From assembly GCA_029204225.1 (NCBI GenBank), contig CM055109.1, positions 33,509,963 to 33,573,962 on the forward strand: DNA of 64,000 nucleotides. Reading direction: 5' to 3'. The translations under genes and the position numbers were made by a program. Below the pieces are notes generated by a model. The model saw only the letters and a list, made by a program, of their open reading frames with translations, searched no databases and was not told the origin of the DNA. This DNA comes from Diphasiastrum complanatum (taxonomy: Eukaryota; Streptophyta; Lycopodiopsida; Lycopodiales; Lycopodiaceae). This document shows positions 20,833-31,704 of this stretch, piece by piece; position 1 is the stretch's first letter; each line of letters begins with the position of its first letter.

Positions 20833-23800
20833 ATGGCTTCCAATGGTGGGATCATGCTAGAGTCTAGTGAAAGGTTGAGTTCATCAAACTACTCTACTTG
20901 GAAAGTGAGGATGGAGTCCTTACTTGAGTTGAATGAACTCATGGACATAGTTGCAGAAATTGAAGAGAGACCTCTCACACTTCAAGAGCAACAAAGGTTT
21001 GATAAGAAGGCCAAAAGGGCTCTTCATATCATTAAAATGAATGTTACAAATGAACTTCTCAAGGAAGTTGGAAAGTGTCAAAGTGCAAGTGAGGCATGGA
21101 ATGCCTTAAAGAAGCTCTTTGAATCAAAGTCCACATCTAGGGTATTGACCCTAAGGAGACAACTATTTTCTAGTAGGCAAAGAGAGGGTGAAAGTGCTCA
21201 TGCATTTATCTTGAGAGTTAAGTCCCTAAGTGATGATTTAGCATGCATTGATGAGAACATAAAAGATGGTGAAATAGTCCAAGTTATGTTGAATGGTTTG
21301 CTAAATGAACATGCTAACCTTGTGCAAAGTTTTGCCATTCAAAGAGTCTTGCCAAGTGTGGTTGACTTGCAAGAAATCTTATTGGCTGAAGAACATAGGT
21401 TGCAATCAAAGCTTGATGGTGCATCCTTGCAAGGTGGAGGTGAAGAGGCTTTCTTCACAAAAGGCAAATTCAAGGGCAAAGGTAAAGGCAAAGGGAAATG
21501 GTCCAAAGGTGGTAACTTTGATCATGATGATCACTCTTCCTCTTCCTCTTCTACTAAGAACAATAAGTCAAAGTTCAAGTGCTTTTATTGTGGGATAAAA
21601 GGTCATTTTGCAAATGAATGTTATAAGAAGAAAAGAGAGCAAGGAGAGAGGCAAGGAAATCTTACAATAGATGAGGAAGAACATAACACATGTGAATCAC
21701 TTGTTATGACTTCAAGTTTGTTAGCCAACATAGATGATAATGATCCTTGGTGGATTGATAGTGGAGCCTCATCTCACATGACAAGACATAAGGAATACTT
21801 TACATCCTTATTGTCTTATGAGGGAGAAGGTAACATCATCTACACTGCAAATGATGGTCAATGTGACATCAAAGGCATAGGCACTATTCCTATTTCCCTT
21901 TCAACAAATAGGAAAGCAAATCTTGAAAATGTTTTGTACATTCCTTCAATCACTAAGAATTTGCTTAGTGTAAGTCAAATGATTGACAAAGGACTTGATG
22001 TGGAGTTCATTGGAGATGCATGTTTGATAAGTAAATGTGGATCCTTGATTGCTCAAGGTAGGAGGCATGGTAAACTTTTCAAGCTTGATGCATGTGTGAT
22101 CTCTAATCATGAAGGATGTATGGCTAGGGAGCAATTGACAAACCAAGAAGTTTGGCACAAGAGGTTGGGCCATCCCAACTTCAAATCTTTGGAGGTAATG
22201 GCAAAGAAAGAGCTTGTTCTTGGTCTCCCTAAAAGTCTTGTTGCAAACAATAGTGTTTGTGAACATCGTGCCTTGTCCAAATCTCATAGACTTGCTTATT
22301 CTAGATCTACTTCTAGATCTAAAGAAGCTTTTCAACTTGATTCTTCTAGTACAACTAGCAATGGTGGGGCAAAGATGTATGCAACTTTCATTGATGACTT
22401 TAGTAGGTATACTTGGATCTATCTTCTTAAAAGTAAGGATGAAGTGTTTGCTGCATTTGTCAAGTTCAAGAATGAAATGGAAAACCAATTCAATACAAAG
22501 ATCAAATGCTTAAGATCTGATAATGGAGGGGAATACACCTCAAATAGGTTCAAAGACTTTTGTATAGCACATGGGATTAAGAGGGAGATGTCTAGTCCTA
22601 GGACTCCACAACAGAATGGAGTGGCCGAGAGGAAGAATAGAACCCTTTGTGAATGTGCCAAGGCAATGAGACTACATGCTAATCTTGCTAAGTCTTTTTG
22701 GGGGGAAGCTTTAGCATGTGCTAACTATCTATGTAATAGATGGACAAGTGCTTCCTTGGATGGTAAAACTCCTCATGAGGTTCTTTATGGTAGAAGGCCG
22801 AGTGTCAAGCATTGTAGGATCTTTGGATGTACATGTTTTGTCAATATCACACTTGATGATAGAACTAAAGAAGATCCTTCATCAAAGAAGGGTGTGTTTG
22901 TTGGCTATAGTGAAGTAAGCAAGGCTTACAAAGTGTACATTCCTTCTACAAAGAAAGTTGTCATAAGTAGGGATGTCATCTTTCATGAAGAGAATGTTTC
23001 CAATGTTGTTGATGTTGATGTTGATGTGCCTACTAATCATCATGATGTGCAAGATGTCTTGGATGAAGATGGAGATGCCACTCCAAAGCAAACTTCAAGG
23101 AAGACTCAAAGGCAAAGGGCTAAGCCATCAAGGCTAACCTATGATGAAAAAGGAAAGCAAGTGGTGGACAACTCTAACTTTGCTTTTCTTACCTCTTTTG
23201 ATGAACCAACTTGTGTAGGTGAAGCAATTCAAAAGAAGGAATGGATCCAAGCCATGGATCATGAGCATCAAGCACTCATCAAAAGCAACACATGGAGGTT
23301 GGTAAAGCTTCCAAAGGACAAGAAGGCAATTGGTTGTAAGTGGATCTTCAAGATCAAGACAAATCAAGATGGATCAATCAACAAGTACAAGGCAAGGTTG
23401 GTGGCAAAGGGGTATGCTCAAGAATATGGTATTGACTATGATGAGACCTTTGCACCCGTGGCAAAGATGGTAACTATTCGAATCCTAATCTCTCTTGCAA
23501 CTCTTTATGATTGGGATATGTGGCAAATGGATGTTACTAATGCCTTCTTGAATGGTGATCTTGAAGAAGATATTTACATGGAGCAACCCGAGGGCTATGT
23601 TTCACATGATGAGCCTAATCATGTGTGCTATCTCCAAAAGAGTTTGTATGGGCTAAAGCAAGCACCAAGGAGTTGGTATGCTAAGCTCAATTCCTTCTTA
23701 CTTTCTCAAAACTTTGTTATGAGTGAGTATGATCATTCTATCTACTTTAGATTGAATGAAAATGATATCACTTTACTTTTGATCTATGTTGATGACATTA

Positions 23801-24771
23801 TCTTAAGTGGTGGTAACAATCTAGATATAGATGAAATCAAGATGGCACTCAAAAGAGAGTTTGAAATTCAAGATCTTGGTAAACTTCATTATATCTTAGG
23901 AATAGAGATTATTAGAACTTCTAAATCTACATTCATATGTCAAGAAAAGTATGTTAACTCTATTCTAAAAAGGTTTCATATGGAAGATTGTAAAGTTGTT
24001 TCTACTCCTATGGAATCAAATGTAAAGCTAACTACAAGAAGTAATGAAAGATCCTTCAAGGACATTACTCTCTATAGAAAGCTAATAGGATCTCTTATAT
24101 GGTTAACCATCACAAGACCTGATCTAAGCTTTGTGGTTGGTAAACTAAGTCAATTTATGCAAGATCCTGGTGAGGCTCATTGGAAGCTAGGAAAGAGAGT
24201 ACTTAGATACATCTCGGGATCTAGAGATTTTGGCATCTTGTATGGAGGTACTACACCTAACCTTTGTGGATTTTCAGATTCAGATTTTGCAGGTGATCAA
24301 ATGGATAGGAAGTCAACAAGTGCCTTTGCAATCTATCTTGGAGATGGAGTGGTCTCATGGCTATCAAAGAAGCAACCAACTATCTCTCTATCTTCCACCG
24401 AAGCCGAGTACAAGGCATTAACAACATGCACCAAGGAGATTCTTTGGATCAAGAGGATGTTATTGGATCTTCACTTGCTGGAACCAGAGAAGACTCCAAT
24501 CATACTTTGTGATAACCTTTCAGCCCAAAGCTTGGCAAGCAATCCTGTTTTTCATGCAAGGAGCAAGCACATTGAGATTGCTCACCATTTTGTGAGAGAT
24601 CAAGTCATTGCCAAAGAGGTGGAGCTTCAACATGTCTCTTCAAAGGAGTGTGTGGCTGATATCTTCACCAAACCATTGGGAAAGGACCTATATTTAATGC
24701 ATAGATCTAATCTTGGAATGTGCTCAAAGACTATGTTGAAACTAGCATCCAATGTTGAAGAGGGAGTGTGA
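20833..24771 (+). CDS. Copia gag-pol polyprotein, 1,312 aa
   Basis: The start ATGGCTTCC has good plant context. Domains: gag with a CCHC knuckle (C250-C263, CFYCGIKGHFANEC); aspartic protease DSGASSHM (309-316); integrase zinc region with H442 and H447 (WHKRLGH), C476; integrase core D563 and E599, spaced D-35-E; reverse transcriptase with D900 (MDVTNAFLNG) and YVDD 985-988; RNase H with DSD at 1149-1151 and TEAEY 1189-1193; a copia C-terminal HVSSKECVADIFTKPLG. Oddities: the partner cysteine of C476 is absent (CEHR), and where the first integrase Asp should lie (around 503) the sequence is Ser/Thr-rich (QLDSSSTTSNGG) and shorter than in relatives. Protease, RT and RNase H look intact; integrase probably does not work. 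The stop TGA is formed by the first bases of the 3' LTR. Gag and pol share one frame, so the gag/pol ratio must be set otherwise. Confidence 0.95.
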   Translation: MASNGGIMLESSERLSSSNYSTWKVRMESLLELNELMDIVAEIEERPLTLQEQQRFDKKAKRALHIIKMNVTNELLKEVGKCQSASEAWNALKKLFESKSTSRVLTLRRQLFSSRQREGESAHAFILRVKSLSDDLACIDENIKDGEIVQVMLNGLLNEHANLVQSFAIQRVLPSVVDLQEILLAEEHRLQSKLDGASLQGGGEEAFFTKGKFKGKGKGKGKWSKGGNFDHDDHSSSSSSTKNNKSKFKCFYCGIKGHFANECYKKKREQGERQGNLTIDEEEHNTCESLVMTSSLLANIDDNDPWWIDSGASSHMTRHKEYFTSLLSYEGEGNIIYTANDGQCDIKGIGTIPISLSTNRKANLENVLYIPSITKNLLSVSQMIDKGLDVEFIGDACLISKCGSLIAQGRRHGKLFKLDACVISNHEGCMAREQLTNQEVWHKRLGHPNFKSLEVMAKKELVLGLPKSLVANNSVCEHRALSKSHRLAYSRSTSRSKEAFQLDSSSTTSNGGAKMYATFIDDFSRYTWIYLLKSKDEVFAAFVKFKNEMENQFNTKIKCLRSDNGGEYTSNRFKDFCIAHGIKREMSSPRTPQQNGVAERKNRTLCECAKAMRLHANLAKSFWGEALACANYLCNRWTSASLDGKTPHEVLYGRRPSVKHCRIFGCTCFVNITLDDRTKEDPSSKKGVFVGYSEVSKAYKVYIPSTKKVVISRDVIFHEENVSNVVDVDVDVPTNHHDVQDVLDEDGDATPKQTSRKTQRQRAKPSRLTYDEKGKQVVDNSNFAFLTSFDEPTCVGEAIQKKEWIQAMDHEHQALIKSNTWRLVKLPKDKKAIGCKWIFKIKTNQDGSINKYKARLVAKGYAQEYGIDYDETFAPVAKMVTIRILISLATLYDWDMWQMDVTNAFLNGDLEEDIYMEQPEGYVSHDEPNHVCYLQKSLYGLKQAPRSWYAKLNSFLLSQNFVMSEYDHSIYFRLNENDITLLLIYVDDIILSGGNNLDIDEIKMALKREFEIQDLGKLHYILGIEIIRTSKSTFICQEKYVNSILKRFHMEDCKVVSTPMESNVKLTTRSNERSFKDITLYRKLIGSLIWLTITRPDLSFVVGKLSQFMQDPGEAHWKLGKRVLRYISGSRDFGILYGGTTPNLCGFSDSDFAGDQMDRKSTSAFAIYLGDGVVSWLSKKQPTISLSSTEAEYKALTTCTKEILWIKRMLLDLHLLEPEKTPIILCDNLSAQSLASNPVFHARSKHIEIAHHFVRDQVIAKEVELQHVSSKECVADIFTKPLGKDLYLMHRSNLGMCSKTMLKLASNVEEGV
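24757..24766 (+). other. Polypurine tract
   Basis: GAAGAGGGAG lies immediately before the TGTG of the 3' LTR. It primes plus-strand DNA synthesis and overlaps the last codons of gag-pol. Confidence 0.9.
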
Positions 24772-25421
24772 AAATTGTCAACATTTCCTAGCTAGTTTGA
24801 GGCCTAAATTGGCTAAAATTGTAAATAGTTTTGGTTCTGGAGTTTCACACGTGTGAACCAGGCCACAATGTTTTTATTTACTGTATTTTTTCAGTATGAT
24901 GAAGTGTCAAACTTCATACCCTTCAAAATGAGACCATTTTGATGTATTTTGGTCATATAAGCCATTTTTAGCTATTTTTCCTATATAGGGAATATCTAGG
25001 GTCAAGTACCTTCTAGAGAGAGGAGAGAGAGTCATCTTCCTCATCCATAAATAGTAGAGAAGTCGTGGAGAACAGGTTGGAGAAACCTTTTGTATGCTTC
25101 ATTGAGATCAATAGATCATTGTCATTGTTTCTTCCTCCATTGAGAGCATTGTTGTGTGTATTGTCTTCAAGCTATTGTGTATGATCTTAGGTGCTTTCCA
25201 AAAGTGATAGGCTGATGTATTATGGACTGTATAATGCTATTTTGGGCCGCACTTGATGTTTATGGAAGTTTCCATTTGTGATAAATGCTTTTTGATCAAG
25301 TTCTTTGCATTCTAGGTAGCATAGAATGTGTTGCCAATTCCTAGCTTATGTAGTTTGGAGTGCAAGCATTCAAGCCAATGATCTTGGAGTTTAGATCCAC
25401 TTAGGATCTGTATTTTTCACA
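24767..25421 (+). repeat. 3' LTR of the copia element
   Basis: 655 bp, identical to the 5' LTR except for one visible substitution in the AATAGTAGAGAAG motif. Its bases TGTGA supply the gag-pol stop codon. Confidence 0.97.
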
Positions 25422-25426
25422 CATAT
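25422..25426. repeat. Target-site duplication, 3' copy (CATAT)
   Basis: Direct copy of 19,001-19,005; X sequence resumes here with CATATCTGAGAAG. Confidence 0.97.
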
Positions 25427-25936
25427 CTGAGAAGATGAGTTATGGACTTAAAATCTGGACACAAATTGGTAGCTGGATGATTAGGATAAATTGATCCATC
25501 CACCCACAAATCTATATTCATATGATTATTCATTCTCAATTCTCTAATTATTGCTGCAACATTCTCTACAACTTTCACATTTTTCTTAATAATTGGAGTG
25601 CATTCCATTGGAAGAGCAACATGCAAATGGAACATTGCCATTGTTAAAGCTACAATCATGTAAATGAATCTACCTACAATAAATCAATATGAATAGATCT
25701 AGCATTCATTATTTTTGTAATGTTTATATCGCATTGAAAAATCATCCCACCTTATATTTCACTATAAGCATACAATGATTTCAAAAGTTTTGCCTCTCCC
25801 GCTTCAGTTTTTGCATTCAGCACACCAAGATTTTCAGTCTTAAAGCTCTAGTCCCGAATTTTGGAACGAGCATATAAAGAAGTTATTACATCTCATGCTA
25901 AACTAACTATTGTCTGAAGTTAACCATACTAGTTAA
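25422..25936 (-). pseudogene. Element X transposase-like gene, 5' exons, copy 2
   Basis: Continuation of the gene split by the copia insertion, homologous to 6,755-7,242. The frame 25,659-25,417 begins MIVALTMAMFHLHVAL and runs to DLWVDGSIYPNHPATN; here the TGG codon is intact where copy 1 has TGA. Upstream is a further probable exon at about 25,755-25,840 (NAKTEAGEAKLLKSLYAYSE), separated by a short intron ending TTGTAG. The true start codon is not resolved. X homology ends at about 25,936. Confidence 0.55.
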
Positions 25937-26286
25937 ACATCGGGCAAGGCCAGAAACTCGAAAAACGGTGACCAGAAGTTACCGGTTTGCATTCTCTCTC
26001 TACGTAACGTCTCTCTAAAGGGAAATTTCTTAAAGGGCCCATTTTGAGCCCATATTTCTCCTAATGAAACCCGCGATCCAGCCTCTTGACCTGCATGTAG
26101 AAACCTCTATTTCTCTCACTTTGGGCAGCCTCCGTTTCCTTGTTGATGGCGGTTGTGTGGGGAGCAATCAAGTTGACCTATGCTTTTGTTTTTTTTAAAA
26201 ACCAAAGTTAGGGTTTTAAATGAACTAAGCTTTTTTCTTGGGTTGGAATAGTCCTAATATGGTAGACCGGCCCTCCAGTGTTTGAG
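25937..26286. other. Unique, GC-richer non-coding stretch
   Basis: Sequence seen nowhere else in the window, with CTCTCTC tracts, GGGCCCATTTTGAG and a TAGGGTTTTAAATG motif. There is no convincing coding frame. It could be a fragment of a gene's 5' flank or the end of an unrelated repeat. Confidence 0.4.
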
Positions 26287-27740
26287 ACACATGTATCGTC
26301 ATGGATAACAAAATCTATAGAATTATCCTTACAAACAGACAACAAAATTTGCAATCTTGAGTCATGAATATGCACTCAAGTGAAACCAAAATTTCAGTTG
26401 ATAATTAGTATCTTTTCACATAACCATCCTTTTGCCTTTTGTATCATTAAATCACATGAATAGCACTGCTTCTCTCTCTTGGAGAATGACAATCGTATAT
26501 ACTATATTAATAAATAAATCATAGATGAAGTTATCCCCACTAAAGTGCATGATGTCTCTATAGTCAATTTTCTTGAAGCTAAGATTTTATCATATTTCAA
26601 AAATATTAATGAACATTACAACAAATTTTGGCCTATGATGGCCTTGCATTTGATGAACTGCTCAAAATAGAATGCCATATTTACAAAGGCAAGACTAGCC
26701 CCATGTCATGATATCTCATCACCCAAGCCTCCGCTTGGCAAGAGACAAATGCAGACCAAGTCACAAGTGAATGGTAGACACTCAAGAACATGTGTGACAA
26801 TAAATCAATTTAAGCAACAAATATTAAAGAGCTCAACCATGAAGCAAGAATCTCCAAGTACATCCAAGCCATTTGCTATGATTGATTATTGTGTGATGTG
26901 CACTGCATGATACAATTTGAAGATTTAGTATAAGGTTAGTACTTGTGGTGCTAACTTATTTTTGACGCATAGATAAAGTGTGATTGATATTGCATGAATT
27001 GTAGGATCATCAATTGATATGTGAATACATCATACATGGTTAAAGGTTTTATAATTTGCTAACTTTCATGCTCAAATTTATAATAAATATATGATAATTA
27101 TGCTTGTAAACATCAAATCATATGTAAAATTAGTTTAATTATTTTGGTTCGATTTGCTTTTTTGCTTATTAAATAAAGACACTTTTCATGGTGAGTTATA
27201 TGTTTTAGTTCCAACCCATAATAGAATCTAGGACTTAAGCAAATTGTGGAGTGTGAATGCCTAGAAGTTCACATGTTTTGACAAATGAGAACATGTATAA
27301 AACTAGGGTCTATAACTAATCACATCAATTACAAAATATGTATCACTGTATTGCATATAAATTTCTACATAAACATTTCAGAAAGAACATATAATACACT
27401 ACAATTTCAATGCATTTGCTATTGAAGGTCTCCTTGAGATCGATGCAAATGACAAAAGATAATATTACTATTTGAAAGTTGTCCTTTTAATGAGTTTTGC
27501 CTCGTCTAATCACTAACCAACGTCATTGCTAAATGGGACACGTATACCACCTCATTCTTAATTACAACTTAATACTAGCACCCATCGGCCCAACTTTTCT
27601 TTTAATGCTATCTTTAATGACTGTAATAATGCTATCACTTTGACCCCCTCACATCGTACATCCGAATCAGCTCGCAACACCGCAAAACCGCAAAACATCG
27701 CACAACCGCAACAAACCTGCTAATGCACAATATTATAGAA
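26287..27740. repeat. Repeat unit W, copy 2 (diverged)
   Basis: Direct copy of about 7,797-9,270, several percent different with small indels, so older than the 62-64 kb copy. Ends in the ACCGCAAAACCGCAACAAACC motif. No gene. Confidence 0.7.
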
Positions 27741-28440
27741 ATGTCTCTAGTTACCATAGTCAAACCAAAAAAACTTATACAACATCTAACCATTACCAAT
27801 CATTATCTAACACAACGTTTGGTAATTTCCTTCCAGAACATATATATAAAAGAAAAATTCCATCATTCTTGCCCTCGTAACCCAATTTTTGTTTCCTTCT
27901 TTCCCTTTCCCATAAAATTCCTCCTTGCTTTTTCTAAGAAACATTCTTAACTATGTATAGTATCTTGAATCAACAACCATGTACACATAGAATTGATTAT
28001 CTACCGCATTTCATTCATCATATTTTGGTATTCAAAATGATGTCCAACTATAACATAATATTATGGTTTACAATTTAGTCATGCATCTTCCACCAATTGC
28101 TTGCTGCAGAAAGCAGACCATACAATATGAGTAGTCCAACAAAAATTCACAACACCATGTTGACGCCAAATAACTGGTACTTTGTGTCCCAGATTTCGAA
28201 TTCTTGCATCTGTTGTCTTGCTCATTCCGCCATCTGTTGTTATCCTTTCCAAACAATTATGGTAAATTTATCGAGTCACCAAACTCCTCTTCAATGGTCG
28301 CATCATTAGGTTGTCTCCCATGTCACATAGGTCTCCTTGGTATGTCCTCGTCAGCCATGTCTTCCTTACAACATTCGTAACAATGGAACAACAAATTACA
28401 ACTTATAAACTCTAACCCATGTTCTTTACTTCACAATTGA
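27741..28440. other. Single-copy stretch with one possible degraded coding patch
   Basis: No repeat relative is seen in the window. On minus, about 28,210-28,070, a frame reads EFEIWDTKYQLFGVNMVL, a stop, then FVGLLILYGLLSAASNWWKM, which looks like a membrane segment of a real protein. I cannot name it. The plus-strand frame at 27,723-27,950 is unconvincing. Confidence 0.3.
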
Positions 28441-28775
28441 TCAATACACTACAATTTCAATGCATTTGCTATTGAAGGTCTTCTTGAGATCGACGCAAAC
28501 GGTAATCTTATTACTCCAAAGTTGTCCTTTTAATGAGCTCTACCTGGTCTAACCACTAACCAGTGCCATTGCTGAACGGGACACGTATACTACCTCATTC
28601 TTAATTACTACATAATGCTAGCACCCGTCGGCTCAACTTTTCTTTTAATGCTATCTTTAATGACCATGATAATGACATCACTTTGGTCCCCTCAAATCAT
28701 ACGTCCGGATCGACTTGCAACACCGCAAAACCGCAACAAACCTGCTAATGGGCAACAATATTGAAATTGCTCTTT
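28441..28775. repeat. Repeat unit W, 3' fragment (copy 3)
   Basis: Matches about 8,930-9,265 in direct orientation with many substitutions, ending in the same GCAACAAACCTGCTAATG motif. Confidence 0.7.
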
Positions 28776-28789
28776 CTCTGAACCCACAA

Positions 28790-28963
28790 ACTCACTAAAC
28801 ACATTGAAGTTCAATTTCATTTTCTTGGAGATAGATTAGAATAAGGATGTCGAATTAAGTTACTGTCATATTGATAACATATTGGCTGATATTCGAGCAA
28901 AGCCTTTGCCAAAGGCTAAAGACATTACCTTAGTTAGTATGTTACATTCAGGTTTCTAGTGGC
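28790..28963 (+). pseudogene. Old copia lineage 2, RNase H C-terminus
   Basis: Residual text IEVQFHFLGDRLE and, in another frame, CHIDNILADIRAKPLPKAKD and LVSMLHSGF before TAG. This is the copia C-terminal ...DxxTKPLxKxK block. A purine tract AAGGGGGAA follows. Related tails are at about 31,550-31,700 and 32,440-32,545. Confidence 0.65.
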
Positions 28964-28978
28964 AAGCTTAAGGGGGAA

Positions 28979-29291
28979 TGTTGAACATTAATCTTAGTCC
29001 TCACCTAAATTCATTTTTTGAGTACTCCTATACAATTTAAATACTCAATCGCTAGAACACTCTACAAAAATGAACTCTTATTTAAACCAATCTCCACAAG
29101 CATTTGTTTTTGGCTTGACATTAGCCTAAGTGGCTTTGTGATCAAATTTTGTTATCCAAAACCCATACTTGAATGATACTTATCATGAGTTTTTGACATG
29201 CCTTTACTGGAATTCCGATTTTTTTTTTTTTTTGCAAAGATGGGAGTTCGGTTATGGGTATTCAAGTCTATGTAACAAAAGGATTTCCATG
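28979..29291 (+). repeat. LTR start of copia lineage 2 / unit U, truncated copy
   Basis: TGTTGAACATTAATC follows the purine tract directly, as a 3' LTR should. It matches the beginning of the U unit at 32,564 onward and ends at about 29,294, where another repeat is joined. It includes a poly-T tract and the captured exon below. Confidence 0.6.
29235..29291 (+). pseudogene. Captured PP2C-like exon fragment (truncated U copy)
   Basis: Reads RWEFGYGYSSLCNKRISM in one frame after a T-rich tract. It differs from the other copies at several residues, so it is an older copy of the captured exon. Homology ends at the junction to the next repeat. Confidence 0.45.
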
Positions 29292-29294
29292 GCA

Positions 29295-29640
29295 CAAAAC
29301 TTCCCCCCCCCCTACCAGTTTTGTATAGTAACCAGATTCCAGTTGGTTTGACAACCCAGTGTAGATATGGATTTCTTTCATGTTGTAAAAGGTAGCAAGA
29401 AAATGATAAGTTTTGAGCTCATATATGCAAATACATTATCATAACGACGTAGGCATTCATCAACCTCCATTGAAATTCCAAGGTTTTATAAATTCTTATT
29501 TTATTATAACTCTGATTGCAAAAGACATCAATCTATAAACATATAGGAATTAAGAGCACCACAAGATAGTAGCACACTATAGATAGAACATGTCAATTCA
29601 TGTATTATGTTTCTCTGGCTAAAAATCATTTACTTGACAA
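29295..29640 (-). repeat. Copy of the Y/U junction sequence (inverted)
   Basis: Reverse complement of about 55,945-56,270, including the C-run before TACCAGTTTTGTATAG. Also related to 35,205-35,565. Non-coding. Confidence 0.65.
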
Positions 29641-30329
29641 AGGATGGCAAAGCATTAGCCATTATGTCCCAGAATCTAAAAGATTTGCAAATAGCTCATG
29701 TAAATAATGGTTCCACTTTAAAAGAACCATGGTATATCCTAACTCATTTATATTAAATCATAGATGTCACCACTTATCTCTTTTTGAGATAGAAATTTCT
29801 ATTGCTCAAGATGAGTCAAGGAACTCCAGTCCACGATCATTTTTAATGAATTCAAACAAATAACAATTTAGTATTTCTTTTGAGCAATACTCTTGTGTTG
29901 TGACCCAAGAAGCTGACAACAAGTTTCATGCAAGGAGGAGGACAAAAGAAGACCTTATCCTCGTTACATAACAAGTGAATATTTTTTATTTCAATAAGTA
30001 ACAATCTAATAAGAAGAACAAGACCACATCTGACCAAACTAATTTGAACCATCAACAATTGCATTATCAACATCAACAATAGCCCAAGACCAAACTCTTC
30101 TACAAGTACATGCAAGAGAACCAATCATGGAATCAAGGATTTTTGAGTTCTCCAGCAAAACGAAACAAATAAGAGAATGCAATAGTGAAAAGAAAGTTAT
30201 GATAGTATCTGAGAGCTCACAGTATCTGATTTGATATACATATTCTTTGAAGACTTAAGTTTGCACAAGATGGAACCCCAATGAACTATTCGGTTTCAAT
30301 TTCTATATGGTATTCTAGACTATTTGATG
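29641..30329. other. No gene recognised
   Basis: AT-rich sequence without repeat relatives in the window. The leucine-rich frame at 29,852-30,124 minus has no motif and looks like composition only. Confidence 0.4.
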
Positions 30330-30500
30330 TTGTATTTTATGTACCAAATATTATCTATTATCAAGATCACAAATCAAGGCTAGAAAGCTTTGTTTAATTC
30401 TAGACACATGTACCATCATGAATAAAAAAATCTATAGAAATTCTCCTTACAAACAGAGAATGGAATTTGTAATCTTGAGTCATGAATATGCACTTTCTAC
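30330..30500. repeat. Repeat unit W, short fragment
   Basis: Matches about 7,720-7,890 in direct orientation (AAGGCTAGAAAGCTTTGTTT and flanks). Confidence 0.65.
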
Positions 30501-30639
30501 AAATGTGAGTAACTCCAATGCCCAATTATGGCATTAGAAGATTTGGACAAAAGTTTAAACATGAAATATTTCTTGTACAAAGGATGGCAAAGTATTTTCA
30601 AGGATATATGTATAAATGCTACCTCCAAAGACACTTGAA

Positions 30640-31700
30640 CCGTCTCTTACATGTGCTTATTAGACAAACAACCTAGATCAAGATTTTCAAAAGGACAAAC
30701 CACTGGAGCTAAATGTATTCTTGAATCGATACATACTGATCTGTGTGGCCCTATGAGCATACATTATCTAGGTTATGCACTATATTTTATCACTTTTGTA
30801 CATGATAATTTCAGATTTACCAAATCAATCTTCATAAAAACAACTCCGAGGCATTCTACTACTACAAATAATTCAAGTAATTTGTTGTGACACAAACTGG
30901 TCAGAAGATCAAGATTCTATGCACCAATGGTGGGGGAGAATACATGTATGACAAAATGTCGGATTACCTATCTTTGTGCAACATGCATCATACGTTCACC
31001 ATCAGAAGAAATGTACAGAAGATGACTTGATCTTCCATACATAGTGAGCACATTGTTGCAATACATGTCAAATCCATGACTATCAGTCAATAATTGTGTT
31101 CATCATGTATGTCATGATCTATAGATGACCTAATCTTGCATACATCGTGAGCACATTGTTGCAATACATGTCGAATCCATGACTACCACATCAGAACGTT
31201 CTACAAAGAGCATTTGATGTACATAATAACCACAAAGCACTATGCTTTGTATTATGATAGATATTCCAAGGATGCACTAGTTCTAAATGCCTATTCAGAC
31301 TCATATTGGACTGGAGAAGTGGATACTAGACATTCCACCTTTGTCTATCTATGCTTTCTTGTAGGAGGACCACATTTTCTTGTTCGTTACTGAGTTCGAA
31401 TATGTTGCATCCACATGTATAGTGAAGGACATTATTTGGCTTCAATGATTACTCCAAGATTTGAAATTTCAACAGATTAGACCAACAATACTCCATTGTG
31501 ACAATCAAAAGTACTTTGTTTTTCCTCTCAACCCATGAACTCGTTGAACACATTGAAGTTAAATTTCATTTTCTAAGAGAGAGTTTAGAGGAAGGATGTC
31601 GAATTATTTTACTATCATACCGATAACATGTTGGCTGATATTCCAACAAAGCCTTTGCCAAAGGGTAAACACATTACCTTAGTTAGTATGTTACCTTAGA
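30640..31700 (+). pseudogene. Old copia lineage 2 fragment: integrase and RNase H
   Basis: The frame 30,651-30,890 has the integrase N-terminal end and core start (FSKGQTTGAKCILESIHTDL, then CGPM). The next piece has NGGGEYMYDKMSDYLSLCNM around the second catalytic Asp, here lost (TNGGGEY). An internal deletion leads to an RNase H piece (LVLNAYSDSYWTGEVDTRHS). The RT is deleted. The end has HTDNMLADIPTKPLPKGK. Close relatives are at 40,900-42,060. Riddled with stops. Confidence 0.75.
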
Positions 31701-31704
31701 TAGT

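Larger units (their letters stand above)
19006..25421 (+). mobile_element. Full-length Ty1/copia retrotransposon (6,416 bp)
   Basis: A complete structure: 655-bp LTRs with TG...CA ends, a primer-binding site matching plant initiator-Met tRNA, a leader of about 1.15 kb, a single 1,312-codon gag-pol frame, a purine tract and a 5-bp target duplication. Domain order protease-integrase-RT-RNase H marks it as copia. The LTRs show one difference by eye (G in the 5' copy, A in the 3' copy, in the AATAGTAGRGAAG motif), so the insertion is recent. It sits inside the dead transposase-like gene of X copy 2. Despite its open frame, the integrase region looks damaged. Confidence 0.97.

Noticed and set aside
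21946-22488. 180-codon minus frame opposite the integrase region
   Set aside because: Shadow of the gag-pol frame on the other strand.
27723-27950. 75-codon plus frame
   Set aside because: No motif, AT-rich composition, begins inside a W repeat end.
29852-30124. Leucine-rich 90-codon minus frame resembling a membrane protein
   Set aside because: Low-complexity composition, no motif, no repeat or gene context supporting it.
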